A model generated the notes under the pieces. The model made no database searches and was not told where the DNA came from. It worked only from the letters and a program-made list of their open reading frames with translations. The translations under genes and the position numbers were made by a program. Shown one piece after another: positions 1 to 4,959 of a stretch of 6,763 nucleotides of DNA. Position 1 is the stretch's first letter. The number at the start of each line of letters is the position of its first letter. The DNA comes from an uncultured Sphingomonadaceae bacterium (lineage in GTDB: Bacteria > Pseudomonadota > Alphaproteobacteria > Sphingomonadales > Sphingomonadaceae): assembly GCA_938016505.1 (NCBI GenBank), contig CALLWN010000056.1, positions 1 through 6,763 of the forward strand. Reading direction: 5' to 3'.

Positions 1-1461
1 CTTGTGGTCCATGTCGATGGCAGCTTCCTCGACGCGAGGGACATGCGGGTGGGCGGCTTCGTCTATTCGCGCGCCATCCGCGATGCGGCGGCCGAAGCGG
101 GCCTCGACCCCGATGACTATGAACTGTCCGGGCGACTTCCCAACAGCCAGGCCCGCACCTGGGACGCAGCCGGCGGCGCCACCCTGTTCTTCGCAGGCGA
201 TTCGTCGCTCGGCGTTTCGGTCACCCGGCTCGAAAGCCGCTACGGTGTCCCCAATCGCCTTGCCCTCGACCCCGAGGAGGAAGCGGAAGGCGACATCACC
301 CTCGACATGCGCCAGACCCGCTTCGACCTTCGGCTCGACGCCGGCCTCGGCGGCGGGTTTGTCGAGCGCCTGAAGCTGCGCGGCGGCTACGCCGACTACA
401 CCCACGACGAGATCGAGGACACCGGCGAGATCGGCACGACCTTCCGCTCGAAGGCAGGCGAGATGCGGCTCGAGGCGATCCAGCGCGAGTCCGGCGGCTG
501 GAAGGGCGCCTCCGGGCTCCAGTTCCTGTCGCGCAAGCTCCGCGCCGAAGGCGAGGAAGCCTATATCCCCGAGAACCGGACCAGCCAGTTCGGCCTCTTC
601 ACCCTCCAGGAGTTCGATCTCGGCCGGTTCAAGGCCGAAGCCTCGGGCCGGTTCGAGCACAGCGCGGTCCGGTCCGACGCTGTCGGGTTCGATCGCGGCT
701 TCAACGCCGTCTCGGTCTCGGTCGGCGCATCGGTGCCGCTGGGCGCCGGCCTGCGCGTCGGCCTCTCCTACACCCATGCCGAACGCGCGCCTGCCGCCGA
801 GGAGCTGCTGACCGACGGCCCGCACTTCGCGACACAGGCCTTTGAGGTCGGCGATCCCGACCTCGCCAAGGAACGGTCAGACGGGATCGAGGGCACGCTG
901 CGTGGCCGGAGCCAGGGCTGGCGCGCCGATCTGTCCGTCTACCACAGCCGGTTCGGGAATTTCATCTATCTCGATCCGACCGAGGATGTGGAAGATGGTC
1001 TCCCCGTCTTCCTCTACCGGCAAGACAGGGCCCGCTTCACCGGCATCGAACTCGACGGCGAGCTGCGGGTCGCCCGCTTCGGAGAGACGGAGCTTCGGGC
1101 CACCTTCCTCGCCGACTGGGTCAGGGCAAGCCTTGCCGACGGAAGTCCGCTCCCGCAGATCCCGCCGTTGCGCGTCCTCGGTGGGCTCGAGGCAGACCTT
1201 GGCCCGTGGGGCGGCCGGGTCGAGATCGAGCATGCAACCGCACAGGACCGGGTCGCAGCCTCCGAACTGCCCACCGACGGCTGGACCATGGTCAACCTCT
1301 CGGTCAGCTGGCGCCCCCTCGGGGCCGACAGCCGCTCGATCCTGGTTCTGCAGGCGAACAACCTGTTCGACGTCGACGCCCGCCGCCACGCCAGCCTCAT
1401 CAAGGATTTTGCGCCGCTCGCGGGCCGCGACATCCGGCTCTCGGCGCGCTTCAGCTTCTGA
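1..1461 (+). CDS. TonB-dependent outer-membrane receptor, ZnuD-like, C-terminal part (5' end cut by window edge)
   Basis: This is the beta-barrel part of a TonB-dependent receptor, which imports a scarce ligand across the outer membrane using TonB/ExbB/ExbD energy. The reading frame is open from base 1 (486 visible codons, TGA stop at 1459-1461). The GTG at 4 is therefore probably an internal valine, and the signal peptide, TonB box and plug lie outside the window. The order of recognisable segments matches ZnuD-type zinc receptors: GRLPNSQART, then GVSVTRLESRYGVP, then LKLRGGYADYTHDEIE with GTTFRSKAGEMRLE, then GEEAYIPENRTSQFGLF, then YTHAERAPAAEEL, then the last strands with NNLFDVDARRHASLIKDFAP and a terminal aromatic F. 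The His-rich loop that follows YGVP in Neisseria ZnuD is replaced by a short acidic stretch (DPEEEAEGD, bases 268-294), so zinc as substrate is unproven. It is convergent with the CDF gene, 21 bases away. Family call firm; ligand uncertain. Confidence 0.9.
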   Translation, partial: LVVHVDGSFLDARDMRVGGFVYSRAIRDAAAEAGLDPDDYELSGRLPNSQARTWDAAGGATLFFAGDSSLGVSVTRLESRYGVPNRLALDPEEEAEGDITLDMRQTRFDLRLDAGLGGGFVERLKLRGGYADYTHDEIEDTGEIGTTFRSKAGEMRLEAIQRESGGWKGASGLQFLSRKLRAEGEEAYIPENRTSQFGLFTLQEFDLGRFKAEASGRFEHSAVRSDAVGFDRGFNAVSVSVGASVPLGAGLRVGLSYTHAERAPAAEELLTDGPHFATQAFEVGDPDLAKERSDGIEGTLRGRSQGWRADLSVYHSRFGNFIYLDPTEDVEDGLPVFLYRQDRARFTGIELDGELRVARFGETELRATFLADWVRASLADGSPLPQIPPLRVLGGLEADLGPWGGRVEIEHATAQDRVAASELPTDGWTMVNLSVSWRPLGADSRSILVLQANNLFDVDARRHASLIKDFAPLAGRDIRLSARFSF

Positions 1462-1482
1462 CGCCCCCGCCCCCGGTCTCGC

Positions 1483-2421
1483 TCACATCTGCGCCGGGTC
1501 GGCCGTGAAGATGGCGGTCAGCCACAGATCGGGGCCTTCGGTCCCGGTCGCCTCCGTGATGGCCTCGCCGAGCGCCGTGCGCAACGCGTCCAGCTCGTGC
1601 ATGGGCCGGGCGAAGTCTGGCTCGGTCAGCACGGCGACCTCGACGAACAGCGCCCGGCCCGATTTCTGGACATAGGTCTCGAACGCGGTGAACCCGTGCG
1701 GCGCGAGCGTGCCCGCAACTGCAGCGCGGACCGCTGCGTCGAGCGTCCGCGGCACCACCTCGAAGATCTCGAGAAAGGCGGTCCGCGCTTCCCTGAGCGG
1801 CAGCGGCAGCAGCATCAGTGAAAGCAGCGCGAGCGCACCCGGGTCGACATAGGGAAGCCAGGGCTCGAACCGCGTGCCGGGCATCACGAGCGCAGCCGCA
1901 AAGGCGAGGAGCAGCACGGCCGTGATCACGCCCGACATCAGCCAGGCCTTGACGTCGAGCCGGACGAGGCCGGAGTCGATCCGCCCATTCTCGCGCCGCA
2001 TCCACGCCCACATGGCAAAGCAGATGGCCGATACGACCGCGGCGTAGACGAGGCCCAGCCCGAAATCCGGCGTGTAGCCCCCCACCAGGATCGCCGTCAC
2101 CGAGGTCACGAAGGCATAGCCGACAAGGGCGATGAGCAGGCTCGCCTTGAGGCCGAGCACCAGCGGCTCGAGGTGCCAGAAGCCGAACTGGAACCGGCGG
2201 TTGCCGGCAAGCGGGATGAGCCTTGCGACCACCAGGCTGAGCCAGGTGACCGCAGCGTCAATGCCCGAGAAGAAGCCGTCGAACACGATCGCGGTCGAGC
2301 TGGCGAGGAGCCCCAGGCCGACTCCGATCGCGGCGATCAGCAGCGTCGCCTGCACCGAGACCTTGAGCAGGCGCGCCTCGAGCCCCGAGCGCAGCTTCAT
2401 CACCCGATCAACCGAGACCAT
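1483..2421 (-). CDS. Cation diffusion facilitator (CDF) family transporter, divergent subfamily
   Basis: A 312-residue inner-membrane protein of the cation efflux (CDF) family, whose members usually export Zn, Fe, Mn, Co or Cd using the proton gradient. Six hydrophobic segments are visible at about 20-42, 45-68, 87-113, 119-141, 157-180 and 190-209, followed by a cytoplasmic C-terminal domain (about 212-312) like the CDF dimerisation domain. TM2 carries DGFFSGID (48-55), and FGFWHLEP (79-86) precedes TM3, as in CDF proteins. By eye alignment to E. coli YiiP, only D55 of the four-residue TM2/TM5 metal site remains: F51, A159 and S163 stand where Asp/His, His and Asp are expected. The substrate is thus unknown and transport activity unproven. 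The ATG at 2421 is preferred because GGGAGG lies 4 bases before it; M8 is an alternative. It starts 45 bases after ychF, behind three 11-bp tandem repeats, and may be the last gene of that operon. Confidence 0.87.
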   Translation of the reverse strand: MVSVDRVMKLRSGLEARLLKVSVQATLLIAAIGVGLGLLASSTAIVFDGFFSGIDAAVTWLSLVVARLIPLAGNRRFQFGFWHLEPLVLGLKASLLIALVGYAFVTSVTAILVGGYTPDFGLGLVYAAVVSAICFAMWAWMRRENGRIDSGLVRLDVKAWLMSGVITAVLLLAFAAALVMPGTRFEPWLPYVDPGALALLSLMLLPLPLREARTAFLEIFEVVPRTLDAAVRAAVAGTLAPHGFTAFETYVQKSGRALFVEVAVLTEPDFARPMHELDALRTALGEAITEATGTEGPDLWLTAIFTADPAQM

Positions 2422-2431
2422 CGCCCCTCCC
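2422..2431 (-). promoter_or_regulatory. Ribosome binding site of the CDF gene
   Basis: Read on the minus strand this is GGGAGGGGCG immediately before ATG at 2421. GGGAGG is a strong Shine-Dalgarno-like match at 4 bases spacing and supports this start over the internal ATG seven codons later. Confidence 0.65.
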
Positions 2432-2464
2432 GCTGCCCGGTCGCCGCCCGGTCGCTGCCCGGCC
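2432..2464 (-). repeat. Three tandem 11-bp repeats in the ychF-CDF gap
   Basis: Plus-strand units are GCTGCCCGGTC (2432-2442), GCCGCCCGGTC (2443-2453) and GCTGCCCGGCC (2454-2464). They are back to back and differ at one position each from the first copy. They fill most of the 45-base gap between the ychF stop (2467) and the CDF start (2421), ending directly before the GGGAGG ribosome binding site of the CDF gene. The unit length is about one helical turn. They could be a slippage product or a phased binding site, or they could affect leader structure; the sequence does not decide. Confidence 0.85.
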
Positions 2465-2466
2465 CG

Positions 2467-3567
2467 TCAGCCGCCGTGGAGGAAGTGCATCACGTCCCCG
2501 TCCTGAACCTGGTAGGCCTTGCCCTCGGCGCGCAGCCTGCCGGCCTCGCGCGCTTTTGCCTCGCCGCCCAATGCCACGAAATCCTCGAAGGCGATGGTCT
2601 CTGCCCGGATGAACTTCGTCTCGAAATCGGAATGGATGACCCCGGCCGCCTGGGGCGCGGTCGCGCCCTTGGCAACCGTCCAGGCCCGCGCTTCCTTAGG
2701 GCCGGCCGTGAAGAAAGTGACGAGCCCGAGCAGGTCATGGCCGGCCCGGATCACCCGGGCGAGACCGGTCTCGGTGAGCCCAAGCGAGGCGAGGAAGTCG
2801 GCGCGTTCCTCCGGCGGCAGGGAAACGATCTCGGCCTCGATTGCCGCCGAAACGATGACACAGCCCGCGCCCTCGGCCCGCGCCTTCTCCGCCACGCGGG
2901 CCGAATGGGCATTGCCGGTCGCAGCCGACCTCTCGTCGACATTGCAGACATAGAGGACCGGCTTGGCAGTCAGGAGCTGGGCCTGCGCCAGGTGGCGGGC
3001 CTCGTCCGGGTCGCGCGGCGCGGCGAGGCGCGCGGGCTTGCCAGCCCGCAGCAGCTCGAGTGCCTCACCGAGAATGCGCGCGGCCGCCTTCGCCTCCTTG
3101 TCTCCCCCTTGCGCCTTCTTCCGGAGCGTCGGCACCCGCCGCTCGAGGCTGTCAAGATCGGCCAGCATCAGCTCGGTCTCGACCGTCTCGGCGTCTGCAA
3201 TCGGGTCCACCCGGCCTTCCACGTGGGTGATGTCGGCGCTCTCGAAGCAGCGCAGCACATGGATGATGGCGTCGACCTCGCGGATGTTGGCGAGAAACTG
3301 GTTGCCCAACCCCTCGCCCTTGCTGGCCCCGCGCACCAGCCCGGCGATGTCGACAAAGGCGAGGCTCGTCGGCACGATCCGCGCCGAGCCGGCGATCCGG
3401 GCAATCGCGTCGAGCCGCGGGTCGGGCACTGCGACCTGCCCGACATTGGGCTCGATGGTGCAGAAGGGGTAGTTGGCCGCCTCGGCCGCTGCCGATTCGG
3501 TCAGCGCATTGAACAGGGTCGACTTGCCGACATTGGGCAGCCCCACGATCCCGCACCTGAAACCCAT
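2467..3567 (-). CDS. ychF: Ribosome-associated P-loop ATPase/GTPase YchF (OLA1 family)
   Basis: A 366-residue cytosolic TRAFAC-class P-loop protein, full length for the family (E. coli 363). YchF/OLA1 proteins bind ribosomes and hydrolyse ATP in preference to GTP, and have been linked to translation and oxidative-stress control. Visible elements: P-loop GLPNVGKST (9-17), switch I region around FCTIEPNVG (35-43), G3 motif DIAGL (73-77) followed by VRGASKGEGLGNQFL (78-92), and DITHVEG with H115 at the place of the catalytic loop histidine of E. coli YchF. The G4 position reads NVDE (209-212) instead of NKxD, the known mark of ATP use. An alpha-helical coiled insert spans about 130-200 and a C-terminal TGS domain about 283-366, ending DGDVMHFLHGG. 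The ATG lies one base after the pth stop (TGA-G-ATG) with a G-rich SD in the end of pth, suggesting translational coupling. Nothing is missing or odd. Confidence 0.97.
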   Translation of the reverse strand: MGFRCGIVGLPNVGKSTLFNALTESAAAEAANYPFCTIEPNVGQVAVPDPRLDAIARIAGSARIVPTSLAFVDIAGLVRGASKGEGLGNQFLANIREVDAIIHVLRCFESADITHVEGRVDPIADAETVETELMLADLDSLERRVPTLRKKAQGGDKEAKAAARILGEALELLRAGKPARLAAPRDPDEARHLAQAQLLTAKPVLYVCNVDERSAATGNAHSARVAEKARAEGAGCVIVSAAIEAEIVSLPPEERADFLASLGLTETGLARVIRAGHDLLGLVTFFTAGPKEARAWTVAKGATAPQAAGVIHSDFETKFIRAETIAFEDFVALGGEAKAREAGRLRAEGKAYQVQDGDVMHFLHGG

Positions 3568-3568
3568 C

Positions 3569-4144
3569 TCAGTCCCCCCGGCCCTGGCGCAAGGCCAGGT
3601 CGTTCATGAAGCGCACCGCATCACCGGCGGCAAGCAGCGGCGCGAGCTCGGCGATGTCGGCAAGCAGCGCGGCAAGCGGCTGGCCTTCCGCCTTCGCCCA
3701 GTTGCCCAGCACATGGGGCGTCACCCGCTCGCGATCGCCGGGGTGGCCAATCCCGATTCGCACCCGCTCGAACTCCGGCCCGACATGGGCGATGATCGAG
3801 CGGATGCCATTGTGCCCGGCCGCACCCCCGCCGGTCTTCACCTTGACCCGGAATGGCGGCAGGTCGAGCTCGTCATAGAAGACGCTCAGCGCCTCGGGCC
3901 CGAGCTTCAGGAACCGCAATGCCTCGCCCACGCTCCGGCCGCTCTCGTTCATGAATGTCTGCGGCTTGAGCAGCATCACCCTCGCCGGGCCGAGCGGGCC
4001 CTCGCTCGCAAGCCCGCGGAACTTCGCCTTCCACGTCGGAAAGCCATGGGCGGCATGGATCGCATCGAGCGCCATGAACCCGACATTGTGGCGATGCCCG
4101 GCATGGGCCGGGCCGGGGTTCCCCAGCCCGGCGAAGACCCGCAT
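3569..4144 (-). CDS. pth: Peptidyl-tRNA hydrolase
   Basis: A 191-residue cytosolic enzyme that cleaves the ester bond of peptidyl-tRNAs dropped from the ribosome, recycling tRNA; normally essential. All key residues are present: GLGNPG (6-11, with N9), the catalytic His in RHNVGF (H19), the KPQTFMNESG motif (60-69, with N66), the catalytic Asp in YDELDLP (D91), and GGGAAGHNGIRS (105-116, with N112). Length is normal for bacterial Pth. The residue matching the conserved Tyr of E. coli EYAATRHN is His here (HAGHRHN, 14-20), a small oddity in the substrate-binding loop. The start ATG follows the rplY stop by two bases (TGA-CG-ATG), with AGGG in the end of rplY as a possible SD, and the stop is one base before ychF, so all three are probably co-translated. 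The rplY-pth-ychF order is common in proteobacteria. Confidence 0.97.
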   Translation of the reverse strand: MRVFAGLGNPGPAHAGHRHNVGFMALDAIHAAHGFPTWKAKFRGLASEGPLGPARVMLLKPQTFMNESGRSVGEALRFLKLGPEALSVFYDELDLPPFRVKVKTGGGAAGHNGIRSIIAHVGPEFERVRIGIGHPGDRERVTPHVLGNWAKAEGQPLAALLADIAELAPLLAAGDAVRFMNDLALRQGRGD

Positions 4145-4146
4145 CG

Positions 4147-4752
4147 TCAGCCCTGCGCCTCGCCCTCGGCAGCTTCCTCGGACTTGAGGCCCGAGGGCGC
4201 CACGATGGTCGCGATCGTGAAGTCGCGCTCGATGACCGGCGTGGCGCCCTCGGGAAGCGCAACCGCCGAGATGTGGATCGACGCGCCGATGTCGTAGCCG
4301 GTCACATCGACCACGAGGCTGTCGGGGATCCGGTCGGCCGGCACCCTGAGCTCGACCTCGTGGCGGACCACGTTGAGCACACCGCCGCGCTTCAGGCCCG
4401 GCGAGGCCGCCTCGTTGATGAACGTCACCGGCACTTCGACCGTCACCAGCGAGTCCGTCCCGACCCGCAGGAAGTCGGCATGGATCGGCCGGTCGGTCAC
4501 GACATGGAACTGCACGTCGCGCGGGAGCGTGCGATGGCGTTCGCCATCGACTTCGATCTCGACCACCGAGTTCATGAAATGGCCGGTCGAGAGCTGCTTC
4601 ACCAGCAGCTTCTCCTCGACATGGATGGCAAGCGGCGGCGCCTTGCCACCGTAGATGACCGCGGGAACGCGGCCCTGCCGGCGCATCGCGCGGGAGGCTC
4701 CCTTGCCAACCGTCGCGCGTGCTTCCGCCGGCAGCGTCAGCACATCAGACAT
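4147..4752 (-). CDS. rplY: 50S ribosomal protein bL25, long (Ctc/TL5-type) form
   Basis: A 201-residue protein of the large ribosomal subunit that binds 5S rRNA. The N-terminal bL25 domain (about 1-93) shows [20 protein letters not shown] (11-30), then AVIYGG and a basic RNA-binding character. The C-terminal beta domain of the Ctc/TL5 form (about 97-185) includes [30 protein letters not shown] and [14 protein letters not shown]. The tail is acidic and Ala/Glu-rich. The frame stays open 63 codons further upstream (to 4941), but the extension is Arg-rich and unlike the family. ATG at 4752 is chosen because [12 protein letters not shown] begins exactly where bL25 proteins begin and because GGAG lies 6 bases before it. 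First gene of the rplY-pth-ychF group; its promoter should lie in the divergent gap 4753-4949. The full product is short relative to none of its family; it looks intact. Confidence 0.95.
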   Translation of the reverse strand: MSDVLTLPAEARATVGKGASRAMRRQGRVPAVIYGGKAPPLAIHVEEKLLVKQLSTGHFMNSVVEIEVDGERHRTLPRDVQFHVVTDRPIHADFLRVGTDSLVTVEVPVTFINEAASPGLKRGGVLNVVRHEVELRVPADRIPDSLVVDVTGYDIGASIHISAVALPEGATPVIERDFTIATIVAPSGLKSEEAAEGEAQG

Positions 4753-4764
4753 GCTTTTCTCCAA
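4753..4764 (-). promoter_or_regulatory. Ribosome binding site that sets the rplY start
   Basis: Read on the minus strand, TTGGAGAAAAGC precedes ATG at 4752, giving GGAG at 6 bases spacing. This supports the short start of bL25 over upstream in-frame starts. Confidence 0.65.
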
Positions 4765-4791
4765 CAGCCCAGTGCCCGCCGCCTCCAGGGT

Positions 4792-4807
4792 GCGCCGGGA
4801 ACGGCGC
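4792..4807 (-). other. Possible hairpin in the rplY leader
   Basis: GCGCCG (4792-4797) and CGGCGC (4802-4807) are perfect complements separated by four bases, so a leader RNA of rplY would form a 6-bp all-GC stem with loop UUCC about 40 bases before the start codon. It could matter for translation or autoregulation, but GC-rich DNA gives such stems by chance. No run of T follows on either strand, so it is not an intrinsic terminator. Confidence 0.35.
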
Positions 4808-4899
4808 GCCATAGGCGAAGCGCTTCGGCGAGGCAAGCGGCGGGGCGGGGCGCGATGCCCCGTTCCCCAGCCCCGAATTCGCGCCCCTGCAAATCGCCT

Positions 4900-4915
4900 G
4901 CAAGAAAATTCTTGC
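4900..4915. promoter_or_regulatory. Inverted repeat GCAAGAAAATTCTTGC, candidate operator
   Basis: A perfect 7-2-7 inverted repeat 34 bases before the start codon of the FecA-like receptor. A further CCTGCAA copy lies 11 bases to the left (4886-4892, second copy 4897-4903), and TGCAAGAAA recurs at 4956-4964. Position and symmetry fit a dimeric repressor site over the promoter; a metal regulator of the Fur family (Fur, Mur or Zur) would suit the gene, but the sequence does not match a consensus that I can name with confidence. Confidence 0.45.
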
Positions 4916-4944
4916 CTGCCGGCCTGGTCGACGCTAGCCAAGAG

Positions 4945-4959
4945 TGAGAATGAGTTGCA
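4945..4959. promoter_or_regulatory. Weak Fur-box-like sequence across the receptor start codon
   Basis: TGAGAATGAGTTGCA matches the 7-1-7 Fur consensus TGATAAT-N-ATTATCA at 10 of 14 positions by hand count. It overlaps the ATG at 4950, which is late for a promoter operator but could still block initiation or elongation. The SD-like GAGTGAG overlaps it as well, so the resemblance may be accidental. Confidence 0.22.

Larger units (their letters stand above)
4753..4949. other. Divergent intergenic region between rplY and the FecA-like receptor gene
   Basis: These 197 bases must hold the promoters of both the rplY operon (minus) and the receptor (plus). The half next to rplY is GC-rich and contains a possible hairpin (4792-4807) and a 12-bp perfect palindrome CGAAGCGCTTCG (4816-4827). 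The half next to the receptor holds the only A+T-rich patch (4900-4915), which is a perfect inverted repeat. I found no -35/-10 pair good enough to call on either strand; TTGCCT at 4912-4917 with TAGCCA 17 bases later is only a weak candidate for the plus strand. Confidence 0.8.

Noticed and set aside
1462..1482. Bidirectional terminator between the convergent receptor and CDF genes
   Set aside because: The 21-base gap is C-rich and shows no inverted repeat with a T run on either strand.
2173..3609. Long plus-strand open frame (478 codons) opposite the CDF and ychF genes
   Set aside because: It is antisense to two clearly recognised proteins; its product is rich in Arg, Gly, Pro and Asp with no domain pattern, as expected of the complementary frame in GC-rich DNA.
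3473..4297. Plus-strand open frame (274 codons) opposite pth and parts of its neighbours
   Set aside because: Antisense to pth with all catalytic motifs on the minus strand; no domain pattern in the plus-strand product.
4816..4827. 12-bp perfect palindrome CGAAGCGCTTCG in the divergent gap
   Set aside because: Recorded in the intergenic entry, but palindromes of GC-rich words this short are expected by chance and there is no second copy or promoter element to tie it to.
4912..4940. Sigma-70 promoter TTGCCT-17-TAGCCA for the receptor
   Set aside because: The -10 element matches the consensus poorly, and the start site it implies would leave almost no leader before the ATG at 4950; not strong enough to call.
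4753..4941. N-terminal extension of bL25 from an upstream in-frame ATG
   Set aside because: The extension is Arg-rich and unlike bL25, and a good GGAG ribosome binding site precedes the ATG at 4752, where the family normally begins.
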